Positions 15,734 through 23,487 of a stretch of DNA of 30,097 nt are shown piece after piece. The DNA comes from CAZFAP01 sp964516325. Its GTDB lineage: Bacteria; Auribacterota; JABMQX01. The stretch's first letter is position 1. Each line of letters starts with the position of its first letter. The DNA lies in NCBI GenBank assembly GCA_964516325.1, contig CAZFAP010000038.1, positions 1 through 30,097 of the forward strand, in the 5' to 3' direction. Made by a program: the position numbers and the translations under genes. The notes beneath the pieces were generated by a model. It ran no database searches and was not told the origin of the DNA. It was given only the letters and a program-made list of their open reading frames with translations.

Positions 15734-18700
15734 ATGAAGACAAAATCACTCCTTACGGTGGCACTGGTGTCGTTCTTGTCCTTTGTGCCTATCTCGCTCA
15801 CCTGGGGAGCGGTCCAGACGATAACGGTAAATCCGGGCCTCAATGACGTGATGCTGACTGTCCAACCTGCTGACAACAGACTCAATGGCGGTACCGGATG
15901 CGTAGGTCAGGAACTAGCAGCGGGCCTGGAGAAAGGTCCCGCCCCCGCTGAGGCAGACATGATCTATAAAGGGTCCGAGTCCGCTTTTCTGGCGGACGCG
16001 CCTGGAACTCCATTTGACGAAAAATGGTTCGATCCGAACGCCGAGGCTCTCTCAACCATGACCATTGATGCCTGTGAGCATTTCTGGATCCTTAACAGAG
16101 CAAGCCATGCCAAGACCGTGGAGATAAGCGGAACGACGGCATGCTGCGCTAATGCCGGACCTGACCAGACGGTCAACGAGGGAGTGGTGGTAACGTTGGA
16201 TGGGTCGGCCTCGACCGCGGCAACCTCCTTCTTGTGGGAGCAGGTCTTCGGGCCGTCTGTGGTGATTAACAACGCCAACCAGGAGATGGCGTCATTCACG
16301 GCGCCGGGGGTTGCCTGGCAGGATCAGGTGACCTTCCGTTTGACCGCTTCTAACGCTCAGGCGTCGGCATCGGATGAGGTGACGTTTACCGTGATGGATG
16401 TGGACAGCTACCACATCTACAGGTACTCGGCTGACTTCGACGGGCGCACGGGAACGGGGCAGCTTGTGTTCGCGGATGGCCAATGGGTGCAAGGTTACGT
16501 CGAGCACGACCTGACGGAGTACATGGTTGGTCGGCCTGCCAACAGGGCGCCGACCGAGGACGCCCTCGCCGGCAACGACTACTATTTTCAAAACCAGGAT
16601 TATTCTCAGAGTTACAGGGACGCTTCCGTCAATCCGATGCACATCGAATTCAGAGACTTCGGCAATGCCGCCGATGAGCCGTTTATCGGCCACACCACAC
16701 AGGGTGATTGGTTGAATTACACCTTCAGCTCCACCAAGACCGTGGTCACGAGCTTCCCGGTTGAGGGAGTGTTATACGTGACCGCCCTCGCGGCGAGCGA
16801 TGTCGGCGTCCTGGAGTTCATCGAACTCGAGCTGCAGAGCGGGGTCGACACCGCCAAGGGCACCATCGGCTTCATCGGGGAGGGATTGGATGAGTTCCGC
16901 TGGAGACCGGCGGCGAGCGCCTTCGCGGTAAAGAGCGGGCAGGCCACCATCCGGTTCCGGGTCGCTAAGGGCAATTGGGATTTCTGCAAGTTCCGACTTG
17001 ACCTCGGCCCCGAGTGCTGCATCGCCGATGCAGGACCTGACGAAACAGCTTACAGCGGAGACACAGTGACGTTGGATGGCTCAGCCTCTATCGGCGCCAT
17101 AACCTCCTGGCTCTGGGAGCAGACCGCCGGCCCCGCCGTTGCCATCACCAACGCCAACCAGCCCATCGCCACATTTACGGCGCCAAGCGTCGCTGGCGCT
17201 GAGACCCTCACCTTCAAGGTGAGCGTCGGCGATGGCACAACCACCTCTTCCGACACGGTCAATGTCACGGTTCTTGATGCCGCCCCTCCCGCACCGGTCA
17301 CGGGACTGACGGCCGAGGGCGTCGAGCTGGGGATCGCACTCACATGGAATCCGGCGGATGGAGCCGACTCGTACAAGATTCTCAGACGCGAGGTTGGCGT
17401 TCCTTTCCCGTTCGACACGCTTGTCGCCGAAGACCTCACTGGAACAAGCTTCACCGACACGTCGACGCCGTTCTACATGGACCAGGTGTACAGCTACACC
17501 GTCATCGCCGTCAACACCTTCGGTGAAGGCTCACCCTCCGTTCCGGCTCAGGCCTATGCTCTCTCCGCGAACCTCGCTCTTAGACCTGACACAGGGCCCT
17601 TTGCGAAAAAGCCGCATCCCGGTTGGACGCTCGGAACCGTCATGAACAACGGTGATAGAGAAGAGAGCTTCGATAGCTGGTTCAACGACGAGGCTTCCGC
17701 GGACGATTGGTGGGGCTACAACTGGTCTGTGCCTCTGTACTTCCAGGAAATCCACTATTACCCGGGCAATGTGTTTGGCCACGGCGGCTACTGGACTTCG
17801 CTGGGCGTCCAGTTCACGAAGGACGGTGTAGATTGGTACAACATTCCCAGCGTCACCATTACACCCGCCTACCAGTTCAGCCCCGATACGCCCGATGGCC
17901 GCAGCCCTGCTCTTGGCCAGCTCCCCTTCATCCGCAGGCACATGCTCAAGTTCCCGCGCGTTGAGGGCATCGGCCTGAGGATCTACGGCGCTCCAGGCGG
18001 AGCGGCCGACTTCACCTCCGTGGCTGAAATTGAAGTGTTCGGCGTCCCCGGCGCGGAGGAATACCTCTACGCCTACGCGGGAGCGGACTTCATCGCGGAC
18101 GAGGGAAGCGTCGCCACCCTAAATGGCGCCGATTCCTCCAGTCCTCTCGCAGTCAAGTATCTCTGGGAGCAGGTTACTGGTGCGGGGGGCGAGGTCACAA
18201 AGGTCGATTTGAGTTCTGCCGCGAACGCTGACGTGATATGGGCCAAGGGCGAAGTCCTCGCCGACCAGGATGCGTTCGAACCGGGCGGTGCAAACTACCT
18301 TTTCACGTCTAACCCTGACGTTGGTCCCTATGCCCTTCCGGCGGATGGAGTGATCTGTTTCTCGCCGCACTATCAGCTCGCACCGTACACTAATAACAAC
18401 TGCCTTCTTCTCAGCGAGCAACAGCCGAGCGGCGTGGTGCCTGTGCCCCCCGGAAACTACGGTTATGTTGCGGTTCTCTTCGCCGGTGCGGGCGGCAACC
18501 ACTGGACCAACTTGACCCTCAACTACGCCGATGGCGATGGCTCCGCTGTCCCGTTCGAGTTCAGCGACTGGTTCTTCCGCGCGGACGTAGAGAGATGCGT
18601 GGAAGAAACCTATAGGGTAAGCAGGAAGGACGGCTCGACGGACCGGAACGATGCGACACCTGTCGGAGGTCCAAACCTGTATCATCGAGTCCTCCCCGTG

Positions 18701-21700
18701 GATGAGACGAGGACACTCCTTTCGGTCACGTTCAGCGGCTTCGCCGGTTCTGGCGCTCAGACCGCTGGCGTCTTTGCCATCAACCTCGGCCCCCCCGTGC
18801 CGGTCCTGGAACTCTCAGACCCCAACGCCGCGGTCTGCACGTTCCCGGTGCCGGACATCACCAGCGATCAGCTCATCACGTTGCGCTTGACCGTGTGGGA
18901 CGCCCTGAACAACTCCAGCACCGACGAGGTTCACGTGCGCCTGTCGGCATGCTCCGCCTATGCAGGACCCGACCAAACGATTTTCTGCAACAGGGGAACT
19001 ACAGTGACAGTGACGCTGAATGGCTCAGCCTCCAGGAATGCCATTGCGTACAAGTGGGAAAAGGTGCTCGGCCCGGGCGTGACCATCGTCGGTGCGGATA
19101 GCCTCATCGCCACATTCGAGGTGCCGTGTTCGATCGCCCCAGCCGTTCTCACTTTCAAGCTCACCGTCGTATGCGAGCCATGCTCGGCCGTAGATTTTGT
19201 GACGGTTACTATCGACCCATTTTATGAGAAAGAGCCGTACCACGATTATGCTCAGTGGGGCGTGCCGGATTTCTCCCAGAAGCAGAAGGAGTGGGGCAAA
19301 CGCGGGGCGTCGGGATGGAAATGGACGTGGGACGGGCCGGTGGCTGTCGCGAACTCGCTTTGGTGGATGGACTCGCGATTTGAGGCGGAGTATTACAAGC
19401 CGCCGAAAGAATTCGGTTGCTTTCCGCTTGTTCAACCCTACGGCGAATGGGACGACCACCACGCGGATAATGTAACCCCCTTTGTTAAGGATCTCGCCGA
19501 GCACATGAAGACAGACGGAGGTGTGGCAGACCCCTGCAAATGGGACGGGACTCGTGTCGAAGATATGGTAAAGGGGATACGGGCGTACATCGCGCTGAAA
19601 GGCCTCCAGCCGGGCAACCCAACCTACGACTTCGGGTTTGAAGTGGCGCTGACCAAGGATCCCGACTTCATTGAGCACATCGCGCCAGAGCTCCGGCGAT
19701 GCCAGGATGTCATTCTTCTGCTCGGATTCTACGTGTGGAAAGAGAAAGAGGAGAAGTATTCCAGGATCGGAGGGCATTTTGTCACAGTGGCGGGGCTGCG
19801 CGAAGCAGAAACACTGATAAAAATCAGCGATCCCTATTTGGACACGCCGGCTGGCGACAACGGCCCCTCCGCGCCTGTGAATTTCCCCTTGATACCGCAC
19901 GGTGATCTGCTGGTGCCCGGGTCGCATGCCCCCGTCCAGCATAACGATGCTGACTTTGTCTCACACGACAGGTACCTGGTCGGACTGCTTCAAGACCGAG
20001 AGAACTACCTGGTGGATTACCCATGGTCGGACAGCGGCGATGCGCTACTGCTGTCGGAACTGGAGGACAACTTTGCGAACGCCAACGCGCCTCTGGGTGG
20101 AGTGGCGCCCCCGCACGACCACGCAGGAGACTACCTGACGAAGATCGAGTACATGGTCCACATTTCGCCCACGTACTGGTACTGCAAGGAGCGCTATCAT
20201 GATTACGCACAGTGGGGCGTCCCCGATTTCTGCCAGAAGCAGGACGGGTGGGGGAAAGTTCCGGGCTTAGACCCCGGTGACGCAAGCAACAATCCGTACA
20301 ATCCAGACTGGAGGTGGACCTGGGACGGCCCGGTGGCTGTCGCGAACTCTCTATGGTGGATGGACTCACGATTTGAGGAGTTGTATGCTCCTGCAGGTGA
20401 GCTTTTCAAGCCGACGAGGGACTCCGATCACTTTTGGCTTGTGACGACCTACTGGGGCATCAACGACGATGACCACCACCCGGCAAACGTGGCGCCCCTT
20501 GTTGAGGATCTTGCGAGGCGCATGGGAACAGACGGCGGTGTGACTCCCTGCCTATGGGAGGGAACTCGGATTGACGACATGGAGGCGGGCATCCAGCAGT
20601 ATATCCAAGTCCAAACGGGGCTCCCACCAGGGCTGTGGTGTTGGGACTGGCTTAGGGTTAATTTTTCGGTCACGCTCGTCAAGGATCCCGATCTCGCTAA
20701 GGACATTGCGCCTGAGCTGTGCCGATGCCAGGATGTCATTCTTCTCCTCGGTTTCTATGAGCGCAAGGATACGTACTATTACGAGAGGGTCGGAGGGCAC
20801 TTCGTTACCGCCGTAGGTGTCAACAAAAGAGACCGCCTCATAAAAATCAGCGATCCATTTTTTGACACTCCGGCCGGGGACAACGGCCCCTCCGGGCCCG
20901 GGCGATTCAAGATACCGCACAATCACACGCTGCCTGGCGAGTCCACGCAGCACAATGACGCGGACTTTATATCGCACGACAAATACACCGTTGGAGTGCT
21001 TCCAGACGGGGAGAACTTCCTCGAGGACTACCCGTGGTCGGACAGCGGCGTCTCCTGGATGCGAGCGGCGCTGGAGGCCAACTTCGCCCGGGTGAACGAG
21101 CCGAGGCCGGGGACAATTGCGCGGGAGATTCTGGTGAACAACAAATACCTGACGAAAATCGAGTACATGGTGGACATTTCGCCGTTCTACTACGAGTACC
21201 CGATTCCGGTAAATGCCAACCCCGGTCCCAACCCCTTCGTGCTCCCCGTACGGGCCCCGCACATCGCGCTCAACGGCGGTCACGGGTGCATAGGTGAGCA
21301 ACTGGCCGCATGTCTGACAGGCGGCACAGACCCCTCCACCGCGGATGTAATCATTAAGGGCTCCCAGACTGCATTTCTGGTGGATGGCTGGGGACCCCCT
21401 TACGACGGAATGTGGTGGGACGCTGTAACGGACGCTCCTTCAGAGATGACCATTGATGCCTACGAGCTTTTCCAGATCGTTAATAGAGCAAGCTGTGCCA
21501 AGACAATCAAGGTATGGGGGACGGCGGTCTCCTGCGCCAATGCCGGTGCGGACATGACCGTTGACGAGTTCGCTGCCGTCACTCTCGACGGAAGCGCCAC
21601 CACGAGCTTCGCGACCACCTTCCTGTGGGAGCAGGTGAGCGGCCCGTCTGTGGTCATCAACAACCCCACCCAGCGGGACGCCTCCTTCACCGCCCCGGGA

Positions 21701-22636
21701 GTCCTCATGCGAGAGAGTGTGACCTTCCGGCTCAGCGCCTCCGACTCGCTGTGGTCCGGCTCGGATGAGGTTACCTTCACGGTCATGGACGTGAACACCT
21801 ACCACGTCTACCGGTACACCGCCGACTTCGACGGACGCACCGCGACGGGCGACCTCGTGCGTGCCGGCTCTCATCCGACAGATGAGGCGGAGAGGCAGAA
21901 GTGGGTCACTGGGTACGCCGAGCACGATAAGAAGCAGTACATGCCAGGCGTTCTCGCCAACAAGGCTTTGACCGCAGACGCCATCGCCGACAACGACTTC
22001 TTCTTCTTGGACACCAGCCACAGCCAGCTATATCGGGACCCGTCCCTCCCCTTCTACGTCAATTTCCTCGGCGCGGGCGAGGTTGACCCGTTCATTGGCT
22101 ACACCACTGTCGGTGACTGGTGGCACTACAGCTTCAACTCCAGCAGGACCGAGACGACTGCCTTTCCGGCTGACGGCGTGATGGCCATAACCGCCCTCGC
22201 TGCGACCGACGCCGGCGACACCGTCGTCGAGGTCTATCTGGACGAAGTGCTCAAGACCACCATCAACTTCACGGGCAAGAACTTGGCTGACTTCCAGTGG
22301 AGACCCGGAGCGGGCACCTTCCTCGTAGCCAGAGGCGCCCACACCATTCGGCTCCGTCTCGCTCAGGGCAGTTGGGACTTCTGCAATTTCCGACTTGACC
22401 TCGCCGTCCCCGGGATTGATGGCGTCCCGCCCATCAAGAGAGACGGGGACTCGCTGTCGTTGAGCTGGCAGCCATTCGGGACCGGGGAATACACGGTCGA
22501 ATGGACAAATGATCTGTACCGCGGCGCCTGGGAAACGCCACCCGGAGACTGGCCCATCACCGATCCCGCGTGGACCGACGAGAACGTCCTCGGAGGCGGA
22601 GCGAACAAGCGATTCTACCGGGTCAGGGGAGAGTAA
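15734..22636 (+). CDS. Giant modular surface protein with PKD-like, CBM-like and tandem C39-like domains (2300 aa)
   Basis: Signal peptide 1-26. Domains in order (rough residues): A1 28-135 (NGGTGCVG, then FWILNRAS; unknown module); PKD/REJ-like Ig1 136-222 (CANAGPDQTVNEG, LWEQVFGPSVVI); CBM6-like 223-428 (YRYSADFDGRTGTG, GDWLNYTF); Ig2 428-516; FN3 517-612; discoidin-like 613-771; Ig3 with a ~190-residue insertion 776-1072; Ig4 1072-1161; two tandem C39-like domains 1165-1484 and 1486-1819; A2 1822-1932; Ig5 1933-2019; second CBM6-like 2019-2226; C-terminal FN3-like piece ending KRFYRVRGE. Each C39-like copy has VPDF(S/C)QKQ, WTWDGPVAVANSLWWMDSRF, GGHFVT and ISDP(Y/F). The usual Cys of CGP is Asp (D1200, D1531), while His (1348, 1689) and Asp (1366, 1707) are kept. 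Likely a cell-surface adhesin or carbohydrate binder with inactive peptidase folds. It follows the two glycosidases. Confidence 0.85.
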   Translation: MKTKSLLTVALVSFLSFVPISLTWGAVQTITVNPGLNDVMLTVQPADNRLNGGTGCVGQELAAGLEKGPAPAEADMIYKGSESAFLADAPGTPFDEKWFDPNAEALSTMTIDACEHFWILNRASHAKTVEISGTTACCANAGPDQTVNEGVVVTLDGSASTAATSFLWEQVFGPSVVINNANQEMASFTAPGVAWQDQVTFRLTASNAQASASDEVTFTVMDVDSYHIYRYSADFDGRTGTGQLVFADGQWVQGYVEHDLTEYMVGRPANRAPTEDALAGNDYYFQNQDYSQSYRDASVNPMHIEFRDFGNAADEPFIGHTTQGDWLNYTFSSTKTVVTSFPVEGVLYVTALAASDVGVLEFIELELQSGVDTAKGTIGFIGEGLDEFRWRPAASAFAVKSGQATIRFRVAKGNWDFCKFRLDLGPECCIADAGPDETAYSGDTVTLDGSASIGAITSWLWEQTAGPAVAITNANQPIATFTAPSVAGAETLTFKVSVGDGTTTSSDTVNVTVLDAAPPAPVTGLTAEGVELGIALTWNPADGADSYKILRREVGVPFPFDTLVAEDLTGTSFTDTSTPFYMDQVYSYTVIAVNTFGEGSPSVPAQAYALSANLALRPDTGPFAKKPHPGWTLGTVMNNGDREESFDSWFNDEASADDWWGYNWSVPLYFQEIHYYPGNVFGHGGYWTSLGVQFTKDGVDWYNIPSVTITPAYQFSPDTPDGRSPALGQLPFIRRHMLKFPRVEGIGLRIYGAPGGAADFTSVAEIEVFGVPGAEEYLYAYAGADFIADEGSVATLNGADSSSPLAVKYLWEQVTGAGGEVTKVDLSSAANADVIWAKGEVLADQDAFEPGGANYLFTSNPDVGPYALPADGVICFSPHYQLAPYTNNNCLLLSEQQPSGVVPVPPGNYGYVAVLFAGAGGNHWTNLTLNYADGDGSAVPFEFSDWFFRADVERCVEETYRVSRKDGSTDRNDATPVGGPNLYHRVLPVDETRTLLSVTFSGFAGSGAQTAGVFAINLGPPVPVLELSDPNAAVCTFPVPDITSDQLITLRLTVWDALNNSSTDEVHVRLSACSAYAGPDQTIFCNRGTTVTVTLNGSASRNAIAYKWEKVLGPGVTIVGADSLIATFEVPCSIAPAVLTFKLTVVCEPCSAVDFVTVTIDPFYEKEPYHDYAQWGVPDFSQKQKEWGKRGASGWKWTWDGPVAVANSLWWMDSRFEAEYYKPPKEFGCFPLVQPYGEWDDHHADNVTPFVKDLAEHMKTDGGVADPCKWDGTRVEDMVKGIRAYIALKGLQPGNPTYDFGFEVALTKDPDFIEHIAPELRRCQDVILLLGFYVWKEKEEKYSRIGGHFVTVAGLREAETLIKISDPYLDTPAGDNGPSAPVNFPLIPHGDLLVPGSHAPVQHNDADFVSHDRYLVGLLQDRENYLVDYPWSDSGDALLLSELEDNFANANAPLGGVAPPHDHAGDYLTKIEYMVHISPTYWYCKERYHDYAQWGVPDFCQKQDGWGKVPGLDPGDASNNPYNPDWRWTWDGPVAVANSLWWMDSRFEELYAPAGELFKPTRDSDHFWLVTTYWGINDDDHHPANVAPLVEDLARRMGTDGGVTPCLWEGTRIDDMEAGIQQYIQVQTGLPPGLWCWDWLRVNFSVTLVKDPDLAKDIAPELCRCQDVILLLGFYERKDTYYYERVGGHFVTAVGVNKRDRLIKISDPFFDTPAGDNGPSGPGRFKIPHNHTLPGESTQHNDADFISHDKYTVGVLPDGENFLEDYPWSDSGVSWMRAALEANFARVNEPRPGTIAREILVNNKYLTKIEYMVDISPFYYEYPIPVNANPGPNPFVLPVRAPHIALNGGHGCIGEQLAACLTGGTDPSTADVIIKGSQTAFLVDGWGPPYDGMWWDAVTDAPSEMTIDAYELFQIVNRASCAKTIKVWGTAVSCANAGADMTVDEFAAVTLDGSATTSFATTFLWEQVSGPSVVINNPTQRDASFTAPGVLMRESVTFRLSASDSLWSGSDEVTFTVMDVNTYHVYRYTADFDGRTATGDLVRAGSHPTDEAERQKWVTGYAEHDKKQYMPGVLANKALTADAIADNDFFFLDTSHSQLYRDPSLPFYVNFLGAGEVDPFIGYTTVGDWWHYSFNSSRTETTAFPADGVMAITALAATDAGDTVVEVYLDEVLKTTINFTGKNLADFQWRPGAGTFLVARGAHTIRLRLAQGSWDFCNFRLDLAVPGIDGVPPIKRDGDSLSLSWQPFGTGEYTVEWTNDLYRGAWETPPGDWPITDPAWTDENVLGGGANKRFYRVRGE
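15809..17015 (+). repeat. Three-domain block, N-terminal copy (A-Ig-CBM)
   Basis: Encodes the A1, Ig1 and CBM6-like domains. Shared with the C-terminal copy at 21198-22411: NGG(T/H)GC(V/I)G, KGS(E/Q)(S/T)AFL, MTIDA.E, RAS.AKT, LWEQV.GPSVVIN, DEVTFTVMDV, FDGRT.TG, NWDFC/SWDFC.FRLDL. The two copies bracket the mature protein. Confidence 0.75.
19226..20185 (+). repeat. C39-like domain, tandem copy 1
   Basis: Encodes residues ~1165-1484, from YHDYAQWGVPDFSQKQ to LTKIEYMVHISPTYW. It is directly followed by copy 2 with strong protein similarity and visible DNA similarity (for example around CAGTGGGGCGT and GGTGGCTGTCGCGAACTC). Confidence 0.85.
20189..21190 (+). repeat. C39-like domain, tandem copy 2
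   Basis: Encodes residues ~1486-1819, from YHDYAQWGVPDFCQKQ to LTKIEYMVDISPFYYE. Shared with copy 1: WTWDGPVAVANSLWWMDSRF, HH..N(V/T), RRC/CRCQDVILLLGFY, GGHFVT, ISDP, HNDADF(V/I)SHD and YPWSDSG. Confidence 0.85.
21198..22411 (+). repeat. Three-domain block, C-terminal copy (A-Ig-CBM)
   Basis: Encodes the A2, Ig5 and second CBM6-like domains. It has the same domain order as the N-terminal block and is followed by the FN3-like terminal piece. Part of its DNA (around 21518-21600) recurs, degraded, at 22983-23070. Confidence 0.75.
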
Positions 22637-22982
22637 GCCTCTGCCTTGCGTAATGCCTGTCGGTTTCGCTATGCGAGCACGGTCAGGAAAGCCATGCCCT
22701 TGACCTGTTTTCTCCCCGAGGCTGAAGAAAACCGGCAAAAAAGGGCCTTGACAGGACCCTCATCGCGCAGGAAATTGGACTTACGTTCTTCGAGGCTCGG
22801 CTCGGGTCTCTAACCACATACAAGGGGGTGGCAGCTTTACATCAGCCCATGCTACCATTTCTTGCCACCGATCCGTTTGCCTGCGCGATGGTTTCGGCCC
22901 AGCGCGGCACCGGCGCCACGATGTCCTGGGAGGAATTGATCGGTCCAACCACCGTGAAGTTCCTCAGGGTACAGGCCTTATG
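22637..22982. other. Region downstream of the giant gene, probably gene remnants
   Basis: No intact gene. It contains copy 2 of the upstream repeat (22735-22880). Around 22930-22970 a frame reads MSWEELIGPTTVKF, faintly like the LWEQVxGPSVVIN strand of the PKD-like domains. That would extend the pseudogene leftwards; this last point is weak. Confidence 0.4.
22735..22880 (+). repeat. Upstream imperfect repeat, copy 2
   Basis: TTGACA at 22748-22753, a 17-bp spacer, GAAATT at 22771-22776, then TCGGGTCTCTAACC and AAGGGGGTGG, matching the block order upstream of the giant gene at 15341-15480. It lies before the pseudogene, as if it were the leader of a lost paralogue. Confidence 0.45.
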
Positions 22983-23422
22983 AGGGACGGCGGTCCCCTG
23001 TATGAACGCTGGTGCGGACATGGCCGTTCACGTGCTCGCTGCCGTCACTCTCGAGGGGGGGCGCTACGACCGGCGCGAGCACCTTCGAGAGGGAGCCGGT
23101 TCGCCGGAGCATGGGATATACCCTGCGTTTCGCCAATCGAATGAATCTTGTTGAGATGATTCCGCACGAGGAACTTGCCTCGACAAAGTACTGTCTGGCA
23201 AATCCGGGCTCTGAGTATCTATTTTATCTCCCCTCCGCAGGAACGGTTGCGGTGGACCTTTCCAGCGCGAAAGGTCCGCTTTCGGTCGAGTGGTTCAATC
23301 CCTCGGAGGGTGCTGCCGTAAAGGCGGAGAAAGTCGCGGGCGGAGAGAAGCGGGAGTTCACGGCGCCCTTCGGCGGCGATGCTGTTCTATATCTCGTTCG
23401 CGAAGATGCGAAAACGAATTAG
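22983..23422 (+). pseudogene. Chimeric remnant: giant-gene fragment joined to glycosidase 3' end
   Basis: The first ~100 bp (GGACGGCGGTC, GGTGCGGACATGGCCGTT, CGCTGCCGTCACTCTCGA) are a degraded copy of 21518-21620 in the giant gene. From about 23086 the sequence switches to a copy of the glycosidase copy 2 3' end (14855-15165). A 136-codon frame (23012-23422) is open, but its first ~30 residues are out of the giant gene's frame; the last ~100 match the collagen-binding-like tail (STKYCLANPGSEYLFYLPSA, REFTAPFGGDAVLYLV). There is no signal peptide and no catalytic domain. Exact DNA identity with glycosidase copy 2 runs over 47 bp (23174-23220 = 14936-14982) and about 83 bp (23285-23367 = 15047-15129), with diverged sequence between. 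Expression of the short frame cannot be excluded. Confidence 0.8.
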
Positions 23423-23487
23423 CCACTGCCTGACCAACGAGCGGCGCCGGGCGAGGCGACGTATGGGTTCAGGCACGGAGGACGCAT

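Noticed and set aside
16292..22738. Several 130-300-codon minus-strand frames within the giant gene (for example 19025-19942, 20552-21301, 22028-22738)
   Set aside because: They lie opposite recognised domains, have no signals or family motifs, and are expected by chance in GC-rich DNA.
22637..23422. Possible attachment site or transposon boundary explaining the chimeric pseudogene
   Set aside because: No terminal inverted repeats, target duplications, transposase or integrase were seen; recombination between local homologues explains it more simply.
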